From NCBI RefSeq assembly GCF_900167455.1, contig NZ_FUWJ01000004.1, positions 245,573-309,572 on the forward strand: a stretch of 64,000 bases of DNA, read 5' to 3'. The notes under the pieces were generated by a model, which saw nothing but the letters and a program-made list of their open reading frames with translations, did not search any database and had not been told where the DNA came from. Positions within the stretch are counted from its first letter, which is position 1; the number at the start of each line of letters is the position of its first letter. The translations under genes and the position numbers were made by a program. Positions 17,288 through 25,537 of this stretch are shown here, one piece after another. The DNA is from Enhydrobacter aerosaccus (GTDB lineage Bacteria; Pseudomonadota; Alphaproteobacteria; Reyranellales; Reyranellaceae).

Positions 17288-18565
17288 ATGGAACCAGTCG
17301 ATCTTCTGCTGCGGGGCGGGCGGGTCATCGATCCCGCGACCGGCACCGACCGGATCGCCGATGTCGCCGTCGCGGGCGGCCGCATCGTGGCGATCGCGCC
17401 CGGCCTGCCGGCCGACAGCGCCGCCGAGACGGTGGATGTCGCCGGCCGCGTGGTGATCCCAGGCATGATCGACACCCATGCCCATGTCTATCAGTACGTC
17501 ACCGGCAAGTTCGGCCTCAATGCCGATATGGTCGGCGTGCAGTCGGGCGTGACGACTCTGGTCGACCAGGGCGGGCCGAGCTGCATGACCATTCCCGGCT
17601 TCCGCAAGTTCGTCGTCGAACCATCGGCCAGCCGGGTCGTGTGCTTCATCTCGACCTATCTCGTCGGCGGCCTGGAAGGGCATCTCTATCCGGAGCTCTA
17701 TGGCCCGGGCCAGGTCAACGTCGCGCATACGGTTCAGGCCGCTCGCGACAATGCCGACCTGGTCAAGGGCATCAAGGCCCATGCCGAGATCGGCGGCGCG
17801 TCGCGATGGGGGCTCGAGGTGATCAAGCTCGCCAAGCAGATCGCCCGCGACTCGGGCCTGCCGCTCTACATCCATCTCGGCCAGCTCTGGCCGGTGGCGG
17901 AGAGCGTCACCATCGATGCCGACGAGGTGGTGCGCGAGCTGCTGCCGCTGCTGGGCGAGGGCGATATCCTCGCCCATCCCTTCACGCGGCATCCGGGCGG
18001 CTTCGTGTCGGCCGAGACGGGTAAGGTCCATCCGCTGATCTGGGCGGCGCTCGATCGCGGCGTCACGGTCGATGTGGGGCATGGCTCGCACTTCTCGGTC
18101 GACATGGCGCGGCGGACGATCGAGGCCGGCATCCGGCCCTATACACTCGGCGCCGACATGCACGGCTACAATGTGCGCCTGCCCGATCTCAGCGGCGACG
18201 ATGCCGCCGACCGCCAGGCCAATCCGTTCTTCGGGGTCGCGCCCTTCAATCTGACCAATGCCATGACCAAGCTTGTGGCGTTGGGCCTGTCGCTGACCGA
18301 GGTGGTGGCGACCGTCACCGCCAATCCGGCGAAGATGCTGGGCATGGCCGATACGATCGGCTCGCTGCAGGTCGGTCGCGAGGCCGATATCTCGGTGCTG
18401 GAGATCGTGCCGGGCCGGTTCGAGATCACCGACAACAGCGGCGACCGTATGGCCGCGACCCAGTCGATCATGCCGGCCTTCGCTTTGCGCGCGGGTCGCC
18501 GCTTCGACGCGACCAGTCCGCTTGTGCCGGCGCTGCAGGAACTGCCGCCGCTGGCGGCCGAGTAG
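17288..18565 (+). CDS. Amidohydrolase/deacetylase family metallohydrolase
   Basis: 425 aa. Metal ligands of the amidohydrolase superfamily are visible: HAH at 64-66, a Lys in DLVKGIKAHAEIGG (probable carboxylated bridging Lys), His in LYIHLGQLW, His in ILAHPFTRHPGG, and Asp in TLGADMHGYN. The GVQSGVTTLVDQGGPSCMT block is typical of the dihydroorotase-like deacetylase group (EF_0837/AHA_3915 type). It sits at the end of the operon. In nicotinate fermentation an amidohydrolase-superfamily enamidase opens the ring after Hnr, so a cyclic-amide hydrolase role is attractive here, but the specificity is inferred. Confidence 0.88.
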   Translation: MEPVDLLLRGGRVIDPATGTDRIADVAVAGGRIVAIAPGLPADSAAETVDVAGRVVIPGMIDTHAHVYQYVTGKFGLNADMVGVQSGVTTLVDQGGPSCMTIPGFRKFVVEPSASRVVCFISTYLVGGLEGHLYPELYGPGQVNVAHTVQAARDNADLVKGIKAHAEIGGASRWGLEVIKLAKQIARDSGLPLYIHLGQLWPVAESVTIDADEVVRELLPLLGEGDILAHPFTRHPGGFVSAETGKVHPLIWAALDRGVTVDVGHGSHFSVDMARRTIEAGIRPYTLGADMHGYNVRLPDLSGDDAADRQANPFFGVAPFNLTNAMTKLVALGLSLTEVVATVTANPAKMLGMADTIGSLQVGREADISVLEIVPGRFEITDNSGDRMAATQSIMPAFALRAGRRFDATSPLVPALQELPPLAAE

Positions 18566-19028
18566 CGCCTGGCGATTTCTGCATCATCTCCTGCTGCGTC
18601 GCCCTGTCGATGAGCCTGGGCAGGATCCAGCGTTGATGCAGACCCAGGGGACGCACCCTATCACTCATGTGCCGACGGCGCCGTGACGGCGTTGACGACC
18701 GGAATCAGTGGTCGGTCTGACGCGGGCTTATAGTGCCCGCATGACCCGCTTCCCTCCCGTTCGCTCGTTCTGCAGCGGCCGCGCCAGAAATGCCTGGCCC
18801 AACCCCTGCGGTGCCGATTCGGGAATTCCCGAAGATTCGGGAAAGCATCGGCGTCAGACGGCAAAAGCCGAAGGACATCAAGGTCTTGCGGCGTCCTGTC
18901 GTCCGTTTCCCGAAAAGCGATTTTCCGCGCCGGTGCGGCGCGTTCCGTCTCGGCGTGTTGGTTACTTCAGGTAATGGTTATTTTTCCGTTTGTTTAACGG
19001 CAGGGCGGCCTCTCCGCCGCGCCTACCG
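18566..19028. other. 463-nt intergenic region with a perfect palindrome
   Basis: This lies between the amidohydrolase and the convergent amidase gene, and I see no convincing gene. Short open frames at 18708-18974 and 18790-19386 have no ribosome binding site and no recognisable protein character. It contains the palindrome at 18818-18833 and an AT-richer stretch around 18970-19000, just past the amidase stop, that may hold a promoter or terminator I cannot resolve. Confidence 0.5.
18818..18843. promoter_or_regulatory. Palindrome TTCGGGAATTCCCGAA with an adjacent repeat half-site
   Basis: Perfect 16-bp palindrome at 18818-18833. The sequence GATTCGGGAA occurs at 18816-18825 and again at 18834-18843, so one half-site is repeated directly next to it, spaced by 18 bp. 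Such an arrangement fits a dimeric transcription factor site. No downstream gene clearly depends on it. Confidence 0.35.
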
Positions 19029-20303
19029 TCACGACAGATGCTGCTCGACCCAGCGTGCCCAGGCAACAAGCTGGTCGTCATCGCGGAGCGGGCCGACGAG
19101 CTGCAGCGACAGCGGCAGGCCGAACGGGCCGGTGTTGAAGGGCAACGCAATGCAGGGCGTGCCCAGCAGCGTCCAGAAGCGATTGAACAGCGGGTCGCCG
19201 GTATTGCCGAGACCGGCCGGCGCTTCGCCCTTGGCCGCCGGCGCCAGGAGGAAGTCGAAATCTTCCCATGCCTGGGCGAGATCGGCATGCGCCCGTTGCT
19301 TGCGCTTCTTGACGTCGGCGAGCTGCGCGCGACTCACGGAATCGCCGGTTTCGAGCACGCCCAGCAGGCTGGCGGACAGCAAGTGAGGAAAGCGCTTGCG
19401 CTCGGCGGCGTAGGATTGCGTCGCCTCCTTGCTCATCAGGCGGTTCTGCGCGGTCAGCAGACCGTCCCAGTTCTCCGGCATGTTCCAGGTGCGGACCTTG
19501 GCGCCGGCGGCGCGCAGGGCCCGCGCGGCAGCCTCGATGTTCTTGCGGTTGGAGGCATCGGCCTGGTCCCACCACAGCGTGCGGCAGAGGCCGATGCGCG
19601 GCGCGCGTGTCGGCGGATCGGCCGGCGCATGGCCGTAGGCGGCGCGGATCAGGGCGAGGTCGTTGGCCTCGCGCACGAAGAAGCCCAGCGTGTCGAGGCT
19701 CTTCGCGTAAGGCTTCACACCGGCCATGTCGGCCCAGCCATAGGTGCCCTTGTAGGCGACGACGCCGTTGAAGGCGCCGGGCCGGATCACCGAGCCTGCC
19801 GTCTGCGTGCCGTAGCCGACCGGTGCCATGAAGTCCGCGACCGCGGCCGCCGAGCCGGAGGAGGAGCCGGCGGGCGTGTGGCGCAGGTTGTGCGGATTGT
19901 GCGTCTTGCCGGCATGGGCGCCGGCGAATTCGGTGGTCACCGACTTGCCGAGCACGATCGCGCCGGCCTGCACGAGCTGCGTGACGCAGGCTGCATCCTT
20001 GCCGACGACATGGTCGCGATAGATGGGCGAGCCGCAGGTGGTGGGCAGTGTCCGGGTGGCGATGATGTCCTTGACCGCGAGCGGAATGCCATGCAGCGGG
20101 CCGACGGGACGGGCGCGCTTGTCGAGCTGGTCCGCGCGCCTGCGGGCGCCGTCGGGATCGAGCGCCTCCCAGGCATGGACCTGGCCTTCGCGCGCCTCGA
20201 TACGGTCGAGACAGGCCTCGACGAGATCGCGGGCCTTGAGCCGCTTCTGCGCCATGCGCTGCACCGCGGCACTGGCTGTGAGTTTGTTGGGCGCTGTCGC
20301 CAT
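19029..20303 (-). CDS. Amidase signature family protein
   Basis: 424 aa from ATG 20303, with AAGGGGAAAG upstream; the longer open frame to 20999 is antisense to the VOC gene. The Ser-cisSer-Lys triad is visible: Lys in GIPLAVKDIIATR, the Gly/Ser-rich AGSSSGSAAAV, and the nucleophile Ser in GTQTAGSVIRPGAF. The family hydrolyses amides, with varied substrates such as acetamide, indoleacetamide or biuret-like compounds. At 424 aa it is slightly shorter than typical (450-500). It is convergent with the large operon and may contribute to the same amide metabolism. Confidence 0.92.
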   Translation of the reverse strand: MATAPNKLTASAAVQRMAQKRLKARDLVEACLDRIEAREGQVHAWEALDPDGARRRADQLDKRARPVGPLHGIPLAVKDIIATRTLPTTCGSPIYRDHVVGKDAACVTQLVQAGAIVLGKSVTTEFAGAHAGKTHNPHNLRHTPAGSSSGSAAAVADFMAPVGYGTQTAGSVIRPGAFNGVVAYKGTYGWADMAGVKPYAKSLDTLGFFVREANDLALIRAAYGHAPADPPTRAPRIGLCRTLWWDQADASNRKNIEAAARALRAAGAKVRTWNMPENWDGLLTAQNRLMSKEATQSYAAERKRFPHLLSASLLGVLETGDSVSRAQLADVKKRKQRAHADLAQAWEDFDFLLAPAAKGEAPAGLGNTGDPLFNRFWTLLGTPCIALPFNTGPFGLPLSLQLVGPLRDDDQLVAWARWVEQHLS

Positions 20304-20378
20304 GGATCTTTCCCCTTCCGCTCGAACGGCGGCATGATGGCCGAGCAAGACAAAGAAGAACAGCGAGGAAGAGCAGCC

Positions 20379-20930
20379 ATGACCGTGCCATTCGCCGTTC
20401 GCCGGATCGGCCATACCGTGGTTTTCGTGAGCGACCTCGACCGATCGCGCTGCTTCTATACCGAGGTGCTGGGCTTCAAAGTGTCGGATGCCTATCCCGA
20501 CGCCATGATGCCGGGTGGAATGGTGTTCCTGCGCTGCAACGGCGACCATCATTGCCTGGCGCTGGTGGGTGGCGGCAGTGGCGCCCCCGACAAGAGCCTG
20601 CATCACATCGCCTTCGAACTGGCCACGCTCGACGAGGTGTTCCGGGCCCGCGATCATCTCAAGGCGGCGGGCGCCCGCATCGTCTACGAGGGCCGGCGCC
20701 GCGCCGGCTGCCAGATCGCGGTCGAGTTCCTCGATCCCGATGGCCATCATCTCGAACTCTATTGGGGCCTCGATCAGATCGGCTCCGACGATCGCTCGCG
20801 CCCATCGTCCGAGTGGCGCCAGACCGGTACGCTGGAGGAAGCCGTGCGCCATGCGCCGCCGGGACAGGACACGACGGTGCACGACGCCGCCCTGCGTGCG
20901 CGGGTCGAGGCCGGGACGGATCGGCCCTGA
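20379..20930 (+). CDS. VOC (glyoxalase/bleomycin resistance/dioxygenase) family protein
   Basis: 183 aa from ATG 20379 with GAGGAAGAG upstream. A single vicinal-oxygen-chelate domain is seen: IGHTVVFVSDLDRSRCFYTEVLGFKV, then SLHHIAFELATLDEVF and a final IAVEFLDPDGHHLELYWG. Metal ligands are probably H12 (in IGHT), H70 (in LHHIAF) and E126 (in LELYWG). The 35-residue tail after the domain is extra. Divergently transcribed from the amidase gene. Substrate unknown; many such genes accompany aromatic catabolism. Confidence 0.88.
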   Translation: MTVPFAVRRIGHTVVFVSDLDRSRCFYTEVLGFKVSDAYPDAMMPGGMVFLRCNGDHHCLALVGGGSGAPDKSLHHIAFELATLDEVFRARDHLKAAGARIVYEGRRRAGCQIAVEFLDPDGHHLELYWGLDQIGSDDRSRPSSEWRQTGTLEEAVRHAPPGQDTTVHDAALRARVEAGTDRP

Positions 20931-20990
20931 CCGGTGGCCGACGCATGAGCGCCGCGGCGGCAAGGAGCGGGATCGGTGGGAGAGGCCCAA

Positions 20991-21021
20991 GAGCGCCACT
21001 GGAGTGGCGCGCTCCCATGAT
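20991..21021 (+). repeat. 31-bp dispersed palindromic repeat, copy 2
   Basis: An exact inverted copy of 14024-14054, with core GCGCCACTGGAGTGGCGC. It is immediately followed by a related palindrome, GAGCGCGCAACTCCAGTTGC at about 21027-21047. Located in the gap between the VOC gene and the convergent RND pump gene. Confidence 0.85.
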
Positions 21022-21137
21022 CAGCGGAGCGCGCAACTCCAGTTGCGCTCATGCCGACGGCGGTAAGGACCGGAATCGGTGATGGGGGCGCCCGGTCTTA
21101 GACTGGGCGCCAGGGTGAGGTTGGCGCCTGTCCTGCT

Positions 21138-24100
21138 TCAGGTCGGATGGCCAGCGGTCTTCTTCGGCTTGCTTCCGGTCCAGCCCTTGACCGTTTCGCG
21201 GAAGCGCTGGAAGGCGACGTAGAGGCCGGGGATCACGAAGATGCCGAGGAACGAGGCGGCGAGCATGCCGCCGAACACGGCGGTGCCGACGGCGCGCTGC
21301 GTCGCTGCGCCGGCGCCGGTCGCGATCACCAGCGGGACGAGGCCGCAGATGAAGGCGAACGAGGTCATCATCACGGCCCGGAAGCGCAGCCCGGCGGCCG
21401 TCGTGGCGGCGGTGACGACGTCGCGGCCATGAGCGCGCTCCTCCATCGCGAACTCGATGATCAGGATCGCGTTCTTGGCCGCCAGCGCGATCAGCACGAC
21501 GATGCCGATCTGGGCATAGAGGTTGTTGTCGAGGCCGCTCAGCAGCAGCGCCGTCACCGCGCCCAGCAGGCCGACCGAGACCGACAGCAGGGCGGCGATG
21601 GGGATCGCCGTGCTCTCATAGAGGCCGACCAGGAACAGATAGGCGAACAGGATGGCGAGGCCGAGGATGAAGCCGGTCTGGCCCGAGGCCGCCTTCTCCT
21701 GGAAGGCCGTGCCTGTCCACTCGTAGGCATAGCCGGGCGGCAGGGTATCCTTGGCGAGCTTTTCCATCGCCGCCAGCGCCTGGCCAGAGGAGTAGCCCTC
21801 GGCCGGCGCGCCGTTCAATGTCACGGAGCGCAGGTTGTTGTAGCGGATGATCATGGCCGGCGCGGTGGTGAGCTCGACGCTGGCGACCGCCTGCAGCGGC
21901 ACCAGTTCGCCATTGCTCGAGCGGATGCGCACGCGGTTGATGTCGCTGACCTTGGCGCGATCGGCGGCCTCGGCCTGCACCTTCACCTGCCAGGTCCGAC
22001 CGAACAGGTTGAAGTCGTTCGTATAGGTGCCGCCCATGGAGGTCTGCAGCGCCGAGAAGATGTCGGAGATGTTGACGCCCAGTGCCTGGGCGCGCTCGCG
22101 GTCGAGCTTGAGGTTGATCTGCGGCGTGGAGGCGCCGTAGGTCGTGAAAACGCGCGACAGCTCCGGCACCTGCTGGGCGGAGACCATCAGCCCGCGGGCC
22201 ACCGCCGCAAGGTCCACCGGCGATGCGCCGGACAGGCTCTCGAGCTGGAACTCGAATCCGGAAGAAGTGCCGAGCCCCATGATCGGCGGCAGGTTGAAGG
22301 CGAAGACGTTGGCTGCCGTGATCTGCGAGAAGGCGGCATTCACCGTCTCCAGCGCATTGAAGACCGACAGCTTGGGATCCTTGCGCTCGCCGAACGGCTT
22401 GAGTGCCAGCACCACCAGCGCGCGGTTGGGCAGGTTGAGTCCGTCGAGCATGCTGTAGCCGCTGACGGTGAACACGCTCTGCAGCCAAGGCTCGCCCATC
22501 ACCGTGCCCTCGACCTGCTCGACTGCCGCCAGGGTGCGGTTGGTCGAGGCGGCGTCGGGGAGCTGCACCTCGGCCATGAAGGCGCCCTGGTCCTCGTCCG
22601 GCAGGAAGCCGGAGGGAACCAGGCTGCCGATGCCGCCGGTGGCGACGATGACGCCGGCGACCAGGAGCAGCGAGATGATACCGCGCCGCGCCAGCGGGGT
22701 GACGACCCGGGTGTAGCCGTCGCGGGTCTTGTCGATGCCGTTCTGCATCCAGGCGATGATGCCGCGCGGCTTCTTGCGATGGCGCAGGATGAGCGAGCAG
22801 AGCGCGGGCGACAGCGACAACGCGTTGATGGCGGAGATGACCATCGACACGGAGACGGCGACGGCGAACTGCTTGTAGAGCTGGCCGGCGATACCGGGAA
22901 TGAAGGCGGTCGGCACGAACACCGACAGCAGGACCAGCGTGATGGCGATGATGGGGGCCGAGACCTGGCCCATCGCCTTCTCGGTCGCCTCCGCCGGCGT
23001 CAGGTCGGGCTCGTGTTCCAGGATGTGCTCGACCGCCTCGACCACGACGATGGCGTCGTCGACGACAATGCCGATCGCCAGCACCAGGGCCAGCAGCGAG
23101 ACGGTATTGGCCGAGAAACCCAGCGCCAGCATCACGGCAAAGGTGCCGATCAGAGCCACCGGCACGGCGATGATGGGAATGATGGTGGCACGGAAGTTTC
23201 CGAGGAAGACGAACACCACCACCGCCACCAGGGCGAAGGCTTCGAACAGCGTGTGGATCACGCTCTCGATGGTCGACTCCACGAAGACCGTGGTGTCGTA
23301 CATCACATCGTAGGCGACATCGTCGGGCAGGCGGGGCTCGAGGTCCTTCATCGCTGCGCGCACCGCCTTGGCGGTGGCGAGCGCGTTGGCGCCGGGGAGC
23401 TGGTAGATCTGGATGCCGGCCGCCGGCTTGCCGTTGTAGCGGCCCATCGCATCGCTGGTCTTGGAGCCCAGTTCGACGCGGGCGATGTCCTTGATGCGCA
23501 CCAGCGAGCCATCCGGCTGGGCGCGCACGACGATGTTGCCGAACTCCTCGACCGTGGTGAGCCGGCCCTGGGTGGTGATGTTGATCTGGAAATCGATCGG
23601 GCCTGCCAGCGGCGCGGCGCCGATCAGGCCGACGGCCGCCTGCACGTTCTGCGCCTGCACCGCCTTGACGACGTCGTTGGCGGTGATGTCGAGGCTCGAC
23701 ATGCGGTCGAGGTTCAGCCACACGCGCATGGAATAGTCGAGGGCGCCGAACAGCGCCGCTTCGCCCACGCCCGGCACGCGCCGCAGCACGTCGAGCAAGG
23801 TGATGGTGGCGAAGTTCGACAGGAACAGCGCGTCGCGCGTGCCCTTGGGCGAATGGACCGCGATGACCTGCAGCAGCGACGAGGATTGCTTCTTGGTGGT
23901 GACACCGTTGCGCTGCACCTCGGGCGGCAGCATCGACAGCACCTGGTTGACGCGGTTGGTCACGTTCACGGTGTTGAGGTCGGGATCGGAGCCGACCTTG
24001 AAGCTGACCGTCAGGGCATAACTGCCGTCGCCGCCCGAGGTCGACTTCATGTAGATCATGTTCTCGACGCCGTTGACCTGGGCCTCGATGACCTGGGCCA

Positions 24101-24287
24101 CGCTCTCCTCGACCGCCTGCGCGGAGGCGCCGGGATAGAAGGTGGTGACACGCACCTGGGGCGGCACGATGTCGGGGAACTGCGCCACCGGCAGGGCCTT
24201 CATGGCGATCAGCCCGGCAATCGTGATCACGGTCGAGATGACGAAGGCCAGCCGCGGCCGGCGGATGAACACCGACGAAATGGTCAT
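21138..24287 (-). CDS. RND multidrug efflux pump, inner-membrane transporter (HAE-1/AcrB type)
   Basis: 1049 aa, the normal length of AcrB/MexB/TtgB proteins. The N-terminus MTISSVFIRRPRLAFVISTV is typical, with ALPVAQFPDIVPPQVRVTTF after the first membrane helix. The proton-relay Asp pair lies in VVDDAIVVVEAVEH (near residue 410), and the essential Lys is in AAKNAILIIEFAME. The gene follows the adaptor gene with a 4-nt gap. The trimer captures drugs or lipophilic compounds from the periplasm and inner membrane and drives them out with protons. No TolC/OprM-type gene is next to it, so an outer-membrane partner must be supplied from elsewhere. Confidence 0.96.
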   Translation of the reverse strand: MTISSVFIRRPRLAFVISTVITIAGLIAMKALPVAQFPDIVPPQVRVTTFYPGASAQAVEESVAQVIEAQVNGVENMIYMKSTSGGDGSYALTVSFKVGSDPDLNTVNVTNRVNQVLSMLPPEVQRNGVTTKKQSSSLLQVIAVHSPKGTRDALFLSNFATITLLDVLRRVPGVGEAALFGALDYSMRVWLNLDRMSSLDITANDVVKAVQAQNVQAAVGLIGAAPLAGPIDFQINITTQGRLTTVEEFGNIVVRAQPDGSLVRIKDIARVELGSKTSDAMGRYNGKPAAGIQIYQLPGANALATAKAVRAAMKDLEPRLPDDVAYDVMYDTTVFVESTIESVIHTLFEAFALVAVVVFVFLGNFRATIIPIIAVPVALIGTFAVMLALGFSANTVSLLALVLAIGIVVDDAIVVVEAVEHILEHEPDLTPAEATEKAMGQVSAPIIAITLVLLSVFVPTAFIPGIAGQLYKQFAVAVSVSMVISAINALSLSPALCSLILRHRKKPRGIIAWMQNGIDKTRDGYTRVVTPLARRGIISLLLVAGVIVATGGIGSLVPSGFLPDEDQGAFMAEVQLPDAASTNRTLAAVEQVEGTVMGEPWLQSVFTVSGYSMLDGLNLPNRALVVLALKPFGERKDPKLSVFNALETVNAAFSQITAANVFAFNLPPIMGLGTSSGFEFQLESLSGASPVDLAAVARGLMVSAQQVPELSRVFTTYGASTPQINLKLDRERAQALGVNISDIFSALQTSMGGTYTNDFNLFGRTWQVKVQAEAADRAKVSDINRVRIRSSNGELVPLQAVASVELTTAPAMIIRYNNLRSVTLNGAPAEGYSSGQALAAMEKLAKDTLPPGYAYEWTGTAFQEKAASGQTGFILGLAILFAYLFLVGLYESTAIPIAALLSVSVGLLGAVTALLLSGLDNNLYAQIGIVVLIALAAKNAILIIEFAMEERAHGRDVVTAATTAAGLRFRAVMMTSFAFICGLVPLVIATGAGAATQRAVGTAVFGGMLAASFLGIFVIPGLYVAFQRFRETVKGWTGSKPKKTAGHPT

Positions 24288-24291
24288 GGCG

Positions 24292-25413
24292 CTACTTCTG
24301 TCCGGCGGTGGCGAGCGCGGGTTTGACCGTCATGCCCGGACGCACCCTTTGCTGACCCTGCACGATCACCTTCTCGCCCGCGTTCAGGCCGTCAGTGACG
24401 GATACGAGGCCCTCGCGCGAGAAGCCGGTCTTGATCCGGCGCAGCTCGGCCACGTTCTTGTCGTTGATGACGTAGACGTAGGGACCGGCCTGGTCGACCG
24501 CGATCGCCGCCTGCGGGATGACGATGACCGACGGCACCTGCTCGCCTTCGAGGATGACGCGCACCGTCTGGCCATCGGTCAGGCTGTTGTCCGTGTTGTC
24601 GAACACGGCGCGAACGATCTGCGTATCGGTCTTGGGATCGGCCGTGACGTCGAGGAAGTCGAGCTTGCCCTTCTCCTTGTAGAGGCTGCCATCGGCGAGG
24701 CGCAGCTGCACCACGATCTTGGGATCGCTCGAGGTGCCGCCGCCGCGCCGCGCTTCCAGGAGCTCGCGCTGCGTCACCGGGAACAGCACGCGCATCGGAT
24801 GCTCGCTGACGACCGTCGCCAGGATGCCGGAGTCGGGGCCGACGATGTTGCCGGGAGAGAAGGCGGCGCGACCGACTCGTCCCGTGATCGGCGACTTGAT
24901 CTCGGTGTAGGAGAGCTGGATCTCGGCGTCCCGGAGCTGGGCCTCGGCGTTCTCGACCGCGGCCTTGGCCTGGAGCTGCTCGCTGAGCCTCTGATCATAG
25001 GTGGCCTGCGTGCCGGTCTTGGTGCGCAGCAGTTCCTCGGCGCGCTTGAGCTGCAGCTCGGCATTGACCAGCGTCGCCTTGGCTGAATCACGCTGCGCGA
25101 TCTTCTGGTCGACGGCGGCCTGATAGGGATCGCGCTCGATGGTGAACAGAAGCTGGCCTTCCTTGACGTCGTCGCCATCCTTGAACAGGCGCGGGCCGAG
25201 CACGCCCTTGACCCGGGCGACGAGATTGACCTTGTCGACGGCGACAGCGCGGCCGATGAACTCGGTCTGTTCCGAAAGCGGCTTCAGTTCCGCGGACTGG
25301 ACGAGGACGGCGGGCGGCGCTGCTCCTTGCTGCGCATGCCCAGCTTGAGGTATGGCAACAACCTGCAGACCCAAGATGGCGACGATGATCGTCGCCATTG
25401 ATGCATATCTCAT
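24292..25413 (-). CDS. RND efflux periplasmic adaptor subunit (AcrA/MexA type)
   Basis: 373 aa. The N-terminus has a signal-like hydrophobic segment (MATIIVAILGLQVVAIP) with probable cleavage after GHA; no lipobox Cys is seen. The membrane-fusion-protein order is present: barrel-sandwich half EFIGRAVAVDKVNLVARVKG, helical hairpin DQKIAQRDSAKATLVNAELQ, second lipoyl half SYTEIKSPITGRVGRA, then beta-barrel and membrane-proximal domains. It forms the bridge between the RND transporter and an outer-membrane channel. Transcribed first in the pair; divergent from the Kazal-domain gene with about 125 nt between starts. Confidence 0.95.
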   Translation of the reverse strand: MRYASMATIIVAILGLQVVAIPQAGHAQQGAAPPAVLVQSAELKPLSEQTEFIGRAVAVDKVNLVARVKGVLGPRLFKDGDDVKEGQLLFTIERDPYQAAVDQKIAQRDSAKATLVNAELQLKRAEELLRTKTGTQATYDQRLSEQLQAKAAVENAEAQLRDAEIQLSYTEIKSPITGRVGRAAFSPGNIVGPDSGILATVVSEHPMRVLFPVTQRELLEARRGGGTSSDPKIVVQLRLADGSLYKEKGKLDFLDVTADPKTDTQIVRAVFDNTDNSLTDGQTVRVILEGEQVPSVIVIPQAAIAVDQAGPYVYVINDKNVAELRRIKTGFSREGLVSVTDGLNAGEKVIVQGQQRVRPGMTVKPALATAGQK

Positions 25414-25537
25414 CGTCCCCCGCTCTTGCTTTGGAGCAGGGCGAACACTGCCTTATTTTGCGAAAACGGTCACGGTATTTCCGGGTGCACGCAAGATCGT
25501 GAGTAGGCTTCGTTTCTCGACGAGCGGGAGTTCACAG

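Noticed and set aside
18708..18974. 88-codon open frame in the intergenic region
   Set aside because: No ribosome binding site, no recognisable motif and Arg/Pro-rich composition; treated as noncoding.
21147..24326. 1059-codon open frame antisense to the RND pump
   Set aside because: It is a high-GC shadow with low-complexity Arg/Glu/His/Gly/Asp composition, no recognisable domain and no ribosome binding site, opposite a clear AcrB-type protein.
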